A stretch of 64,000 nt of DNA, from the NCBI GenBank assembly GCA_017555825.1, contig JAFZFQ010000037.1:32787-96786 (forward strand). The letters run 5' to 3'. Each line of letters begins with the position of its first letter. Position 1 is the first letter of the stretch. The stretch is from Bacteroidaceae bacterium. Its GTDB lineage: Bacteria; Bacteroidota; Bacteroidia; Bacteroidales; Barnesiellaceae_A. The notes under the pieces were generated by a model that was given only the letters and a program-made list of their open reading frames with translations, was not told the origin of the DNA and made no database searches. Made by a program: the position numbers and the translations under genes. Below, in pieces: positions 35,965 to 46,114 of the stretch.

Positions 35965-38304
35965 TTATTTTTTCTTGGCTGTAGCCTTGCGTGTAGTGCG
36001 CTTGGCGGGTGTCTCCTCCTTGTCGGCGCTCTCGATGATGTGCAGACAGTCGGTGTAGCTCAAGCTGTGTGCGTCGGTGCCTTTGGGTAGCTTATAGTTT
36101 TTCTTCTTATAGGCTATATATGCTCCGTAGCGACCGTTGAGTACCTCAAGGTTGGCATCTTCGTCATAGCGCTTGATGAGGCGGTTGTTGTCGTCTTCGC
36201 GTTTTTGCTCTATTACCTCAATAGCCTCTTCGAGGGTAATGCTCTGCGGTGTGTAGGTCTTGGGAATAGAGATAAACTTGTTGTCGTGGCGTATGTAGGG
36301 GCCAAATTTACCATTGTTTACTACCACAACTTTCTCTTCAAACTCGCCGAGTGTGCGGGGCAATTCAAAGAGCTTGAGAGCCTCTTCGAGGGTGATGCTG
36401 TTCATCGATTGCTCCTTGAGCAACGAGGCAAATATGGGCTTCTCCTCGTCGTTGGGCAGACCTATCTGTACGATGGGGCCAAAGCGACCTATCTTTACCG
36501 ATACCGGACGGCCTGTCTTGGGGTCGTTGCCCAGCATGCGCTCGCCCACTTTGTGCTCCAGGCGCAACGAGTTGGCAGCCTCGATTGTGGGGTGGAAGTC
36601 GGTATAGAAACCGTCTATTACCGATACCCAGTCGATCTTGCCATCGGCAATGTCGTCAAACTTCTCCTCGACGTTGGCTGTAAAGTTGTAGTTGAGGATG
36701 TTGGGGAAGTATTCGGTGAGGAAATCATTCACCACAACACCTATGTCGGTGGGCAGTAGTTTGCTCTTTTCGGCGCCGGCTATCTCTTTCTTGGTGCATT
36801 GTGCCACCTTGCCCTTGACGAGCGATATGATGTTGTATGTGCGCTCTATGCCTTGGCGGTCGCCTTTCACTACATACTCGCGTTGTTGTATGGTCGAGAT
36901 TGTAGGCGCATAGGTCGACGGACGTCCGATACCCAACTCTTCGAGCTTGCGCACGAGGCTTGCCTCGGTGTAGCGGGGCGGGTGTTGTGTGTAGCGCTCT
37001 GTTGCGGTGATGCTGTGGCATGTGGGGTGCTCGCCCTGTGTCATAGAGGGTAGCATGTCGCTCATTTCGCTTTCGTTCTCGTCGTCGTTGCTTTCGAGAT
37101 ATATCTTCAAGAAACCGTCGAAGGTTATCACCTCGCCGGTAGCAATAAACTGCTCGTTGCGATTGGAAATATTGATAGAGATAGTGGTCTTTTCAATCTC
37201 GGCATCGCTCATTTGTGATGCAATGGTGCGCTTCCATATCAACTCATATAGGCGTTGCTCCTGGCGATTGCCCTCGATGGTGTGGTTTGATATGTAAGTG
37301 GGTCGAATGGCCTCGTGAGCCTCTTGTGCGCCCTTGCTCTTGTTGGGATACTTGCGTATGTGCAGGTATTTGTCGCCCAGAGTCTCAAGAATCTCTTCGC
37401 GAGTGGTGTTGATGCACAGCGACGAGAGGTTTACCGAGTCGGTACGCATGTAGGTGATGTGTCCGCTCTCGTAGAGGCGTTGTGCCACCGACATGGTTTG
37501 TGCTACCGAAAATCCGAGCTTGCGAGCTGCCTCTTGTTGCAATGTTGAGGTTGTAAAGGGGGGCGCGGGAGTCTTGCGTGCGGGTTTTACCGAAACCTCT
37601 TCGATGGTATAGTCGGCATCCTTGCAAGCTGCGAGGAACTCGTTCACCTCTTCTGCGGTCTTGAAGCGGTGGTTGAGCTCGGCCTTGAACTTGGTGTCGT
37701 TGCCTGCTGTGGCAAACTCGGCCATCACACGGTATGAGGCCTCGCTTTGGAACTCCTCAATCTCGCGCTCGCGCTCTACAATGAGGCGCACTGCCACCGA
37801 TTGTACACGGCCGGCCGAGAGTGCGGGCTTCACCTTCTTCCACAATACGGGCGAGAGCTGGAAGCCTACAATGCGGTCGAGCACGCGACGTGCTTGCTGT
37901 GCATCTACACGAGCGATGTCTATTGTGCGCGGATTTTCTATAGCCTCAAGAATGGCATTTTTGGTAATCTCGTGAAATACTATACGCTTGGTCTTGGTGG
38001 GGTCCAAGTTGAGCACCTCGGCAAGGTGCCAAGCAATAGCCTCTCCCTCGCGGTCCTCATCGGATGCCAACCACACGGTCTCGGCGTTGGCTGCTTCCTC
38101 GCGCAAGGTATCTACAAGTTTCTTCTTGTCGGCAGGTATCTCGTATATGGGCGTATAGCTATTGTCAATATCTATACTGAACACTTTCTTCTTCAGGTCG
38201 CGTATGTGGCCATAGCTCGACAATACTTTATAATCCTTTCCCAGGAATTTCTCTATCGTTTTGGCTTTGGCCGGAGACTCTACTATAACTAAATTTTTCT
38301 GCAT
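35965..38304 (-). CDS. topA: DNA topoisomerase I
   Basis: 779 residues. A type IA topoisomerase that relaxes negative supercoils. The TOPRIM domain is at the N-terminus (LVIVESPAKAKTIEKFLG, residues 5-22, and SDEDREGEAIAWH near 80). The active-site tyrosine is Y285 in ITYMRTDS. Instead of C-terminal zinc fingers it carries topoisomerase C-terminal repeats (GRFGPIVQIG, GKFGPYIRH, GRYGAYIAY) and a basic lysine-rich tail, as usual in Bacteroidota. It stands alone; a weak TAATTTTG box (38344-38351, minus) lies upstream. Confidence 0.97.
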   Translation of the reverse strand: MQKNLVIVESPAKAKTIEKFLGKDYKVLSSYGHIRDLKKKVFSIDIDNSYTPIYEIPADKKKLVDTLREEAANAETVWLASDEDREGEAIAWHLAEVLNLDPTKTKRIVFHEITKNAILEAIENPRTIDIARVDAQQARRVLDRIVGFQLSPVLWKKVKPALSAGRVQSVAVRLIVEREREIEEFQSEASYRVMAEFATAGNDTKFKAELNHRFKTAEEVNEFLAACKDADYTIEEVSVKPARKTPAPPFTTSTLQQEAARKLGFSVAQTMSVAQRLYESGHITYMRTDSVNLSSLCINTTREEILETLGDKYLHIRKYPNKSKGAQEAHEAIRPTYISNHTIEGNRQEQRLYELIWKRTIASQMSDAEIEKTTISINISNRNEQFIATGEVITFDGFLKIYLESNDDENESEMSDMLPSMTQGEHPTCHSITATERYTQHPPRYTEASLVRKLEELGIGRPSTYAPTISTIQQREYVVKGDRQGIERTYNIISLVKGKVAQCTKKEIAGAEKSKLLPTDIGVVVNDFLTEYFPNILNYNFTANVEEKFDDIADGKIDWVSVIDGFYTDFHPTIEAANSLRLEHKVGERMLGNDPKTGRPVSVKIGRFGPIVQIGLPNDEEKPIFASLLKEQSMNSITLEEALKLFELPRTLGEFEEKVVVVNNGKFGPYIRHDNKFISIPKTYTPQSITLEEAIEVIEQKREDDNNRLIKRYDEDANLEVLNGRYGAYIAYKKKNYKLPKGTDAHSLSYTDCLHIIESADKEETPAKRTTRKATAKKK

Positions 38305-38452
38305 ACGTTAAATGGAGTACGAGGTTATTCTCAAAATTGCCTGCAAAATTAGGCAAAAAATCAGTGCAAAAAAATTCCTTAATGTTTTTTTATTAAAATA
38401 GATACTCCTCTCTGTAGCGATACTTCTTATAGAAGTATAAATATATATAAAT

Positions 38453-38509
38453 GTAGCAAGTGCCACCTGTGTCTACTTCGACGGTGAGTAGAATGCACGC
38501 ATGTGCTAC
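38453..38509. other. Long imperfect hairpin between topA and the LRR gene
   Basis: Outer stem GTAGCA (38453-38458) / TGCTAC (38504-38509), a middle GCAC/GTGC pairing and an inner stem TCTACT (38472-38477) / AGTAGA (38487-38492). It lies about 45 bases after the LRR gene's stop and may act as its terminator or be a structured RNA. No strong T tract on either strand. Confidence 0.4.
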
Positions 38510-38553
38510 CGGGTGACGCCTTGGTGTTATTATATTTTTTCTATAGTCGAGGT

Positions 38554-39954
38554 TTACAGTACTTTGTGTATCTTATTGGCTACACATACAATGTATGTGC
38601 CTTGAGTTATCGGCAGGGTTAGGTAGCTTTGTGTTGTGTAGCCTTGCTCTACAAGGCGGCCGTCTAAGGTGTATATGTTGTATTCTACAGGGCTGTTCTG
38701 TGCGCCCTCTATTTCTATAACAAGGTAGCTGTTTGACCAATATACACGGCTTTCTATCGCTGTTGTGTCTTTTCTAACGTCTGTTACCGCTCCCGGGAAG
38801 TTGTCTATCTCTATAAAGTTGGTAAAGTGTTTCCATCCGGCAGTGTTTTGGTATATGTCGAGTGTACCCACCGGTATAAATACGGGTATATTTTGTGCTA
38901 TGCCCACAAATACCCGCTCTTTGCAGGTGGGCGGTGTCTGTGCCGGACAATATATCTTCTGCATGCTTGTACAGCCATTGAAGGCATCGTCGTCTATATA
39001 CTGCAACGAAGCAGGTAGGAAGATAGAGTCGAGCGCGCACAACTGAAATGCTCTTTTCCCTATCCACTCCAATTTATGTGGCAGCTCTATCGATGTGAGC
39101 GACTCGCATATACCCAAAGCGTCATCCTCTAATTTTACAACCGTTTGGGGTAGTGTCACGCGCTCCAATTGCGGGTTGAGATAGGCAAAGCCCTGAGGGA
39201 TGGTTGTAATATTGCTCAATACGTTTATTTCCTTGAGGTTCTTGCAACAACTGATGGCATACATGCCTATTCGGGTGCAAGTAGCAGGTATTGTTATCTC
39301 TTCTATTGGCGAATAATTGAATGCCCAACCGCCGAGGCTATCCAATGCGGCGGGGATATTTACCTCTCGTATGCTTGTTTGGGCAAATCCGTAAATATCA
39401 ATAGTCTTGACACTCGACGGCAATACAACCTCTTCTACACCTTGTGTTTGAAAAAAACACGAGTGTGGTATTTGGGTAATACCCTCGGGTAGAATTATTT
39501 GGGGTGTGCCTATGCGAGAGTATCCAAAGGCAAGTACGCCTATTTCTTGTAGAGACGAAGGAATGTTGATAGATTCAATTTCGGTTATATACAGGGCAGC
39601 TCTATCAAACTTAACGATATTGTCGGGCAGCATTATACGTCGTATGTATAGTCTGTAGCTGTCGTCTTTGCAGAATGCAACGTTTGGCAACTCGTTGTTT
39701 TCTAACTGTGCCTTTTCCAAGTTGAGCACATCTACACGGCCATATCGTATGCTTTGGTATATTATATTAAAGTCTTCGGCATTTATTGGGCCATTTACGA
39801 CCAAAGAGTCTATTGCATTCCATCTATCGCCAATAGCAACTTTCAGCGTGCCCGGCTCGCTCACTACGGCATCAAATGTGGTGTATTGACCACGAGCCGT
39901 GAACAGAGTGCTTAAAAAGATAAATAGCAGTGAAATTTCAATTCTGTTTTTCAT
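38554..39954 (-). CDS. BspA-like leucine-rich-repeat T9SS cargo protein
   Basis: 466 residues. Signal peptide ends ARG|QY. Residues about 90-350 are BspA/TpLRR-type repeats of about 23 residues (patterns such as I-x-I-P-x-x-(L/V)-x-x-I-x-x-x-A-F, e.g. SINIPSSLQEIGVLAF and SIFLPASLQYIDDDAF). Residues about 395-466 form a T9SS type A sorting domain (YNIYTLDGRLVEQ... NKIHKVL). BspA-type proteins on Bacteroidales surfaces bind host proteins or other cells; here that role is inferred. The gene is driven by the third copy of the shared promoter design. Confidence 0.88.
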   Translation of the reverse strand: MKNRIEISLLFIFLSTLFTARGQYTTFDAVVSEPGTLKVAIGDRWNAIDSLVVNGPINAEDFNIIYQSIRYGRVDVLNLEKAQLENNELPNVAFCKDDSYRLYIRRIMLPDNIVKFDRAALYITEIESINIPSSLQEIGVLAFGYSRIGTPQIILPEGITQIPHSCFFQTQGVEEVVLPSSVKTIDIYGFAQTSIREVNIPAALDSLGGWAFNYSPIEEITIPATCTRIGMYAISCCKNLKEINVLSNITTIPQGFAYLNPQLERVTLPQTVVKLEDDALGICESLTSIELPHKLEWIGKRAFQLCALDSIFLPASLQYIDDDAFNGCTSMQKIYCPAQTPPTCKERVFVGIAQNIPVFIPVGTLDIYQNTAGWKHFTNFIEIDNFPGAVTDVRKDTTAIESRVYWSNSYLVIEIEGAQNSPVEYNIYTLDGRLVEQGYTTQSYLTLPITQGTYIVCVANKIHKVL

Positions 39955-39984
39955 ATTGATACTTGTTAAGGTTCATTGTCGATT

Positions 39985-40057
39985 GCAAGGTATTAAATAC
40001 GTGCGAGAAATGCAATGGCATACTTAGCTTGTTAGTTAAATTTAACAATTGAGGGGG
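39985..40057 (-). promoter_or_regulatory. Activator site plus promoter, shared module copy 3
   Basis: On the minus strand: CCCCCTC (40051-40057), an A/T inverted repeat (GTTAAATTTAAC), exactly 35 bases to TTG (40013-40015), exactly 20 bases, then TACCTTGC (39985-39992), the same -7 sequence as copy 1. The start codon is 30 bases further. Confidence 0.75.
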
Positions 40058-40153
40058 TGAGTAACAGATGTTAATACACAACGAGCTTAGTCATGCCGGT
40101 TTGCCCCGAGAAATGCAAGCGCCCACGTGGTGTGAGGTGTGTAGATAAACGCT

Positions 40154-40190
40154 CAAGAGGCTATGCCAAAGATATTGACATAGCCTCTTG
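40154..40190 (-). terminator. Hairpin downstream of infB
   Basis: Perfect 12-bp stem CAAGAGGCTATG / CATAGCCTCTTG with a 13-base loop, 30 bases after the infB stop. No T tract, so a terminator role is inferred from position. Confidence 0.55.
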
Positions 40191-40219
40191 CTTATGGGGT
40201 TGATAGGTTGTGTTGTTTC

Positions 40220-43105
40220 TTACAAGCTTTTCTTTACCTCTACTTCTTCGTATGCTTCGATGAGGTCGCCTACCTTCACGTCGTTGTAGTTGGTGATGTT
40301 CAAGCCACACTCGTAGCCTGTGAGTACCTCTTTGACGTCGTCTTTGAAGCGCTTCAACGAACCGAGCTCGCCTGTGTAGATAACGATACCGTCGCGTATG
40401 AGTCGTACCTTGGCCGAGCGACGCAACTTGCCCTCCTTGACCATACAGCCGGCAATAGTACCCACCTTTGAGATGTGGAATGTCTCGCGTACCTCGGCAG
40501 TACCGATAACCTCTTCGCGCATTTCGGGGGCAAGCATACCTTCCATAGCGGCCTTGACTTGCTCAATGGCGTCGTAGATGATAGAGTACATGCGCACATC
40601 TACGCCCTCTTTCTCGGCAAGGCGACGTGCAGCCATTGAGGGACGCACTTGGAAGCCCACGATGATGGCGTTTGATGCAGCGGCGAGGATGATATCCGAC
40701 TCAGAGATTTGACCCACGGCCTTGTGCAATACGTTTACTTGAATTTGCTCGGTCGAGAGCTTGATGAGCGAGTCGGTCAATGCTTCTACAGAGCCGTCTA
40801 CGTCACCCTTAACGATGATGTTGAGCTCTTGGAATCCACCCACGGCAATGCGACGACCTATATCGTCGAGTGTGAGCAACTTTTGAGTACGCAAGCCTTG
40901 TTCGCGTTGCAATTGCTCGCGCTTGTTGGCTATCTCGCGTGCCTCTTGCTCGGTCTCCATTACGTTGAATGTATCGCCGGCTTGGGGAGCACCGTCGAGA
41001 CCCAAGATGAGCACGGGCTCGGCAGGTCCGGCCTCTTGTATGCGTTGGTTACGCTCGTTGAACATGGCCTTGATGCGACCGTGGTGTGTACCGGCCAATA
41101 CGATGTCGCCCATGCGCAATGTACCGTTTTGTACCATTACGGTGGCTACATAACCACGACCCTTGTCGAGTGTAGACTCGATGATAGAACCTACGGCGCG
41201 ACGGTTGGGGTTGGCCTTGAGTTCGAGCATCTCGGCTTCGAGCAATACTTTTTCGAGGAGCTCGTCGATACCTATACCTTTCTTGGCCGAAATGTCTTGC
41301 GATTGGTACTTACCACCCCACTCCTCAACGAGATAGTTCATAGCGGCAAGCGACTCTTTGATCTTGTCGGGGTTGGCAGTGGGCTTGTCGACCTTGTTGA
41401 TGGCAAATACGATGGGCACACCGGCAGCCGAAGCGTGGTTGATAGCCTCGACAGTTTGGGGCATGACGTTGTCGTCGGCCGCAACAATGATGATGGCAAT
41501 GTCGGTAATCTTGGCACCACGAGCACGCATGGCGGTAAACGCCTCGTGACCGGGGGTGTCGAGGAATGTGATGTGACGACCATCTTCGAGAGTTACGTTG
41601 TAGGCACCGATGTGCTGAGTGATACCACCGGCCTCACCGGCAATAACGTTGGCGCTACGGATGTAGTCGAGCAACGAGGTCTTACCGTGGTCTACGTGAC
41701 CCATCACAGTAACGATGGGGGGACGTTGCATCAACTCCTCGGGGCTGTCTTCCTCCTCGGCAATTGCTTCCGATACCTCGGCGCTTACATACTCTGTTTG
41801 GAAGCCAAACTCCTCGGCTACGATATTGATGGTCTCGGCGTCGAGACGTTGGTTGATAGATACCATGATACCGAGGCTCATGCAAGTACCGATAACCTTG
41901 TTGATGGGTACGTCCATCATCGAAGCAAGGTCGTTGGCGGTAACAAACTCGGTGAGCTTGAGTACCTTGCTGTCGGCAAGTTCTTGCTCTACGCGCTCTT
42001 GCTCGCGGTTTGAGAAGGCTTCGCGTTTTTCTTTACGCCACTTGGCACCCTTCTTGTTTACACCCTTTTGAGTGAGGCGGGCAAGTGTCTCTTTGATTTG
42101 CTTTTGTACATCCTCCTCATTTACCTCGGCCTTAACGGGGTGTTTGGGTTGCTTGTTGGGCTTGCCGTTTTTCTTGCCGGCGTTGTTATTGTTGTTGTTA
42201 TTGTTGTTGTGTTGGTTATTTTTGCGCTCGGGATTGGCACCGATTGTCGATGCAGTCTTCTCGATGTCTACGCGATCTTTGTTGATGCGTTTGCGTTTCT
42301 TGCGCTCGCCATTGTTGGCAGCATCGGCACCTGCAGTGGCGTTGGGCAACTTGGCCTCACGCTCTTTGCGACGCTCCTCTTTCGATTTCTTTTTGGGGCG
42401 AGTTTGTTGGTTGATGCTGTCGAGGTCTATGCGACCCAATACTTGGGGCTTGGGAGCAGCAGCTACGCTACCGAGTGTGAAGACTTCGTTCTTGTTCTCT
42501 TCGGTTGCGGGCGCCTCTTCCTTCTTCTCAACTACGGGCTCGGCCTTGGGCTCTTCTTTCTTGGGCTCTTCCTTCTTGGGCTCTTCCTTCTTGGGCTCGG
42601 GCTTTTGCTCTACCACGGGTGCAGGTTTGGGCTCCTCTTTTTTCACAACAGGAGTCTCTTGTACCTTGATTACGGGCTCGGCCTTGGGAGCAGCTTGGGG
42701 TTTCTCCACTTGAGGTGCGGGCTCTTTCTTGGGCTCTACTACGGGCTCGGCTTTGGGCTTTTCGTTCTTGGGTTGCTCAGCAGGTTGGGTAGTAGAGGGC
42801 TTCTTGTCCAAATCGATTGTGCGCAGGATGCGGGGCTTGGTGGCCTCGGGAGTGGCTACGGGAGTGGGCTCGACAACTTTCTCGGTGGGAGTGGGACGTT
42901 TTTGACGCTCAAGGCTTATGTTGTCCGATTCTTTTTTGAGTGTTTTATCGGGCGCGAACTCCTTGACAAGCATTTGATATTGCTCGTCGCTGATTTTTGC
43001 ATTGGGGTTCGAATCAATTTCGATACCTTTCTTTTGGAGGAAACCGACAACTGTGTCGATACCTACGTTTAAGTCTCTTACTACTTTATTTAACCTTACT
43101 GACAT
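40220..43105 (-). CDS. infB: Translation initiation factor IF-2
   Basis: 961 residues. A GTPase that places initiator tRNA on the 30S subunit and helps subunits join. The G domain begins near residue 460 with [19 protein letters not shown], followed by DTPGHEAFT and NKVDKP. The long N-terminal part (residues about 60-350) is low complexity: Lys/Glu/Pro repeats with three KKEEP units, a run of nine Asn and basic patches. Such extensions are common in Bacteroidota IF-2. It is the last gene of rimP-nusA-infB, 62 bases after nusA. Confidence 0.98.
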   Translation of the reverse strand: MSVRLNKVVRDLNVGIDTVVGFLQKKGIEIDSNPNAKISDEQYQMLVKEFAPDKTLKKESDNISLERQKRPTPTEKVVEPTPVATPEATKPRILRTIDLDKKPSTTQPAEQPKNEKPKAEPVVEPKKEPAPQVEKPQAAPKAEPVIKVQETPVVKKEEPKPAPVVEQKPEPKKEEPKKEEPKKEEPKAEPVVEKKEEAPATEENKNEVFTLGSVAAAPKPQVLGRIDLDSINQQTRPKKKSKEERRKEREAKLPNATAGADAANNGERKKRKRINKDRVDIEKTASTIGANPERKNNQHNNNNNNNNNAGKKNGKPNKQPKHPVKAEVNEEDVQKQIKETLARLTQKGVNKKGAKWRKEKREAFSNREQERVEQELADSKVLKLTEFVTANDLASMMDVPINKVIGTCMSLGIMVSINQRLDAETINIVAEEFGFQTEYVSAEVSEAIAEEEDSPEELMQRPPIVTVMGHVDHGKTSLLDYIRSANVIAGEAGGITQHIGAYNVTLEDGRHITFLDTPGHEAFTAMRARGAKITDIAIIIVAADDNVMPQTVEAINHASAAGVPIVFAINKVDKPTANPDKIKESLAAMNYLVEEWGGKYQSQDISAKKGIGIDELLEKVLLEAEMLELKANPNRRAVGSIIESTLDKGRGYVATVMVQNGTLRMGDIVLAGTHHGRIKAMFNERNQRIQEAGPAEPVLILGLDGAPQAGDTFNVMETEQEAREIANKREQLQREQGLRTQKLLTLDDIGRRIAVGGFQELNIIVKGDVDGSVEALTDSLIKLSTEQIQVNVLHKAVGQISESDIILAAASNAIIVGFQVRPSMAARRLAEKEGVDVRMYSIIYDAIEQVKAAMEGMLAPEMREEVIGTAEVRETFHISKVGTIAGCMVKEGKLRRSAKVRLIRDGIVIYTGELGSLKRFKDDVKEVLTGYECGLNITNYNDVKVGDLIEAYEEVEVKKSL
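42181..42215 (-). repeat. Asn-coding trinucleotide repeat in infB
   Basis: GTT/ATT triplets on the + strand (AAC/AAT codons on the minus strand) encode a run of nine Asn. Length changes by slippage would stay in frame. Confidence 0.8.
42546..42590 (-). repeat. 15-base tandem repeat in infB
   Basis: Three units of TTGGGCTCTTCYTTC (+ strand), each coding five residues (KKEEP). In-frame unit gain or loss would alter only the length of the linker. Confidence 0.85.
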
Positions 43106-43167
43106 AGACTTTAATTAATGGTTGTAAATTTTTATAAACATTCGCGCAAAAGAGTCGAGTTGAGGCA

Positions 43168-44607
43168 TTAATCCTCAAACTCGGCTTTAAGTATATCGAT
43201 TACCTCGTCGACAGTGTCCTCCTCGAGGTCGGCCTTGTCGATGAGTTCTTCGCGTGAATGTGCCAATACGCGCTTGGCTGTGTCGCAGCCCATCTTCTTG
43301 AGAGCATCGATAACCCATTGGTCGATTTCGTTGGCAAACTCGTCAAGGAATACATCCTCCTCGTCGTTGAGGAATGTTTGAATTTGCTCGATCAAATCGA
43401 TGTCGAGGTTGGTCTTCTCGGCAAGTTCCTCGGCCGATGTGTTGCGAACGAGTTGGTCGGTAGTGTAACCGGCAGCCATGAATGCTTCGATAGCAGCCGA
43501 GTCAATCTCGCCTTTGTACTTGTCGAGTGTGATGCCTACGCTCTCTTCGCCTTCTTGTTTGAGACGGCACACCTCGATTTCGTAACCGGTGAGTTTCATG
43601 GCCAAGCGTATGTTGAGACCATTCTTACCGATAGCGAGCGAAACCTCTTTCGAGTCGCTGAGGTATACCGATGCACGCTTGTTCTCCTCGTCTACCTCGA
43701 TAGAGGCTATCTTGGCGGGGCTGAGTGCACGTTGTATGAAGAGTGCGGGGTTTGAAGTATAGTTGATAACATCGATATTCTCGTTGCGCAACTCGCGTAC
43801 GATACCGTGGATACGTGAGCCTTTTACACCCACACATGCACCTACGGGGTCGATGCGGTCGTCGTACGACTCAACGGCAATCTTGGCACGTTCGCCGGGG
43901 ATGCGGGCGATGGCGCGAATGAGAATGAGGCCGTCGTGAATCTCGGGTACTTCGAGTTCGAAGAGGCGACGCAAGAAGTCGTTTGATGTGCGCGATACGA
44001 TAATCTTGGGGTTGTTGTTTTTGTTCTCAACATCGAGCACTATAGCGCGGGCAGTGTCGCCTTTGCGATAGAAGTCGGTGGGAATTTGCTCCTCTTTGGG
44101 AAGGAGTATTTCGTTGTTCTCGTCATCGACGAGCAACATCTCTTTTTTCCATATTTGATATACCTCGGCACTAACAAGCTCGCCAATGCGGTCTTTGTAG
44201 CGGTTGTAGAGGGCGTCTTTTTGCAAGTCGAGAATCTTCGAAGCCAATGTTTGACGGAGGTTGAGGATGGCGCGACGACCAAATTTCTCGAAAATTACCT
44301 CGTCTGTTACCTCTTCGCCTACCTCAAAGTCGGGGTCGATAGCTTTAGCTTCGCTCAACGAAATTTGCATGTTGGGGTTGGTTACTTCGCCGTCTTCTAC
44401 AATCTCGCGGTTGCGCCATATCTCAAAGTCGCCTTTGGTGGGGTTTACGATAACGTCGAAGTTCTCGTCGGTACCAAACATCTTGGCAAGCACGTTGCGG
44501 AACGACTCTTCCAAAACGCTTATCATGGTGGTTACTTCAATGTTCTTGAGTTCCTTAAACTCCGAGAACGTATCTACCATACTGATGGTTTCTGCTTTTT
44601 TTGCCAT
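43168..44607 (-). CDS. nusA: Transcription termination/antitermination factor NusA
   Basis: 479 residues. It binds RNA polymerase and nascent RNA to control pausing, termination and antitermination. The order is N-terminal polymerase-binding domain, S1 domain (about residues 140-205), then two KH domains (VKGSRIHGIVRELRNENIDVI near 258; AIGKNGLNIRLAMKLTGYEI near 325). C-terminal acidic helix-hairpin segments end DEVIDILKAEFED. It lies 3 bases after rimP and 62 bases before infB, the classic operon. Confidence 0.97.
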   Translation of the reverse strand: MAKKAETISMVDTFSEFKELKNIEVTTMISVLEESFRNVLAKMFGTDENFDVIVNPTKGDFEIWRNREIVEDGEVTNPNMQISLSEAKAIDPDFEVGEEVTDEVIFEKFGRRAILNLRQTLASKILDLQKDALYNRYKDRIGELVSAEVYQIWKKEMLLVDDENNEILLPKEEQIPTDFYRKGDTARAIVLDVENKNNNPKIIVSRTSNDFLRRLFELEVPEIHDGLILIRAIARIPGERAKIAVESYDDRIDPVGACVGVKGSRIHGIVRELRNENIDVINYTSNPALFIQRALSPAKIASIEVDEENKRASVYLSDSKEVSLAIGKNGLNIRLAMKLTGYEIEVCRLKQEGEESVGITLDKYKGEIDSAAIEAFMAAGYTTDQLVRNTSAEELAEKTNLDIDLIEQIQTFLNDEEDVFLDEFANEIDQWVIDALKKMGCDTAKRVLAHSREELIDKADLEEDTVDEVIDILKAEFED

Positions 44608-44610
44608 GGT

Positions 44611-45078
44611 TTATTTAAATCTGATTAGATATTTAGTGTATTTTACTTCATTATAGGCAAAGTGGATGTCTTCCTCCACTTCGATTTTGCGTTTGCTGCC
44701 CTCGGGCTTCACCTTCTTGGTGATGGTGAGTGTAAAGGCATTTTCGTCGCATGCCTTGAGCACACCGCTCAATTTGCGACCGTCGCAACTCAATACTTCT
44801 ACTTCGTTGCCGATGTTCTTGCGGTATTGTGCCACTACCTTGAAGGGTGAGGTGATACCTGCCGAGCCCACTTCCAACTCGTAGTCTTCAACATCGCGGT
44901 CGAGTTTCGACTCGATGTGGCGGTGTAACTTCTCGCATTGCTCAATGTCTATACCTACTTCGTTGTCAATCTCTACAACGATGTTGTTGCCTGGACGCAC
45001 CATTACGTCTACGATAAAACAGTCACTGCCTTGCAATGCCTCGGCTACAATGTCGTATACTATCTGTTTGTCTATCAT
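44611..45078 (-). CDS. rimP: Ribosome maturation factor RimP
   Basis: 155 residues from the ATG at 45078 (MIDKQIVYDIV), which matches the family's usual start; the longer reading to 45126 adds 16 unlikely residues. It is needed for assembly of the 30S subunit. The family segment DYELEVGSAGITSPFK is near residue 65; the other bacterial form is YxLEVSSPGxxRPL, so this is the usual Bacteroidota variant. It is the first gene of the rimP-nusA-infB operon, with its own promoter. Confidence 0.93.
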   Translation of the reverse strand: MIDKQIVYDIVAEALQGSDCFIVDVMVRPGNNIVVEIDNEVGIDIEQCEKLHRHIESKLDRDVEDYELEVGSAGITSPFKVVAQYRKNIGNEVEVLSCDGRKLSGVLKACDENAFTLTITKKVKPEGSKRKIEVEEDIHFAYNEVKYTKYLIRFK

Positions 45079-45140
45079 ATTTTTTACTCCAAGAAAAAAA
45101 CGAGGGGACATCATTGCCCCCTCCACATCTTGGTGTGGTG

Positions 45141-45171
45141 CAAATATAGTACATTATTAACTATAATGCAA
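45141..45171 (-). promoter_or_regulatory. Promoter of the rimP-nusA-infB operon
   Basis: Minus strand: TTG (45169-45171), 20 bases, TATATTTG (45141-45148). The leader to the rimP ATG at 45078 is about 55 bases. Confidence 0.7.
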
Positions 45172-45246
45172 TAGATTGGCTTCAAAAAGCGCATCGAACT
45201 ATTGTATTGGGGTTGAAAATTAATAAATATTTACAATTATTAATCT

Positions 45247-45981
45247 TTATAAACTTATTGGAAAGACAAATTTGCGCAATTCTCCTCTCCATGTGGCCTC
45301 GTTTCCTTGGCAATATTTGTTGCAAAGTGCGTGGAATGCAGCGCTGTGATCGAAGTGAGTGAGGTGTGCAAGCTCGTGTAGTATGATGTACTCTCGTAGG
45401 TGTTGCGGGAGCAATAGCACGAAGGCCGAGATGGTGATGATGCCTGTGCGTGAGCAGTGTCCCAAAACGCGTTGTCCGCGACCTACACGCACGGCTTTTA
45501 TCTTGAGACCCCATTGCGAAGCGAGGTCGTGGGTCATTTGTCGCAAGCGAGTGCCGTACTGTGTGGTGAGGGTGCGCATGATGTATCGCGATAGCCCTGC
45601 TTGGAAACTGCTCGATGTGATGTCGTCGGGGTGGAATGAGAAGGTGATGTGTTTGTCTTCGCGCCGGGTGCGCACTCTGCTACGACCCACGCTGTTGTCG
45701 GCTCTGAGCAGGAGTGTTCCTTCGACTATTTCTATCTGCCGGCCGTCGTATAGCTGGCTGTCCGTGTGGCGAGCTGTGGCTTTAGAAAGGAGTCTTTTGA
45801 GAGCACCTCGGTTCTGCTCTACAAGCGAGCGTAGATACTCGGTTGTGCCCTCAAAATAGAATGGTACAACCATGGTTATAGCACCATTTTCGCCTCTAAA
45901 GATAATGCGACGAGCCCTTTTGCTATGGGTTATGGCTATTTTGCCCAATTCTGTGTCGAATATTTCGTAATTTTTGTGCAT
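45247..45981 (-). CDS. YgjP-like metallopeptidase domain protein
   Basis: 244 residues from the ATG at 45981. The in-frame GTG at 46002 overlaps the promoter's -7 box and is rejected. Zinc-binding motif HELAHLTHFDHSAAFH near residues 205-220 (HExxH plus a downstream His), the hallmark of the YgjP/WSS1-like M48-related family (old DUF45). Before it come R-V-G-R-G-Q-R-V-L-G-H-C-S and I-T-I-S, typical of the family. It is probably a cytoplasmic peptidase with unknown substrate. Single gene. Confidence 0.88.
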   Translation of the reverse strand: MHKNYEIFDTELGKIAITHSKRARRIIFRGENGAITMVVPFYFEGTTEYLRSLVEQNRGALKRLLSKATARHTDSQLYDGRQIEIVEGTLLLRADNSVGRSRVRTRREDKHITFSFHPDDITSSSFQAGLSRYIMRTLTTQYGTRLRQMTHDLASQWGLKIKAVRVGRGQRVLGHCSRTGIITISAFVLLLPQHLREYIILHELAHLTHFDHSAAFHALCNKYCQGNEATWRGELRKFVFPISL

Positions 45982-46001
45982 GCGAAAATGATAAATTCGC
46001 A

Positions 46002-46031
46002 CAAAAGTACGCTATTCCGAAAATAAAACAA
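46002..46031 (-). promoter_or_regulatory. Promoter of the YgjP-like gene
   Basis: Minus strand: TTG (46029-46031), 19 bases, TACTTTTG (46002-46009). It gives a leader of about 14 bases to the ATG at 45981. Confidence 0.65.
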
Positions 46032-46075
46032 GAAAAAACGGTAATAAATATTTTGTGAGAAAAAACGTTCAAAAC

Positions 46076-46108
46076 TTTGGAGGATAATAACTATAATTAT
46101 TAACTTTG
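46076..46108 (+). promoter_or_regulatory. Promoter of korAB
   Basis: TTTG (46076-46079), 21 bases, TAACTTTG (46101-46108), with transcription expected to start near 46115. Confidence 0.75.
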
Positions 46109-46114
46109 CACCTG

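Noticed and set aside
40709..43072. Two long plus-strand frames (434 and 334 codons) opposite infB
   Set aside because: Antisense shadows of a firmly identified gene; low-complexity products with no domains.
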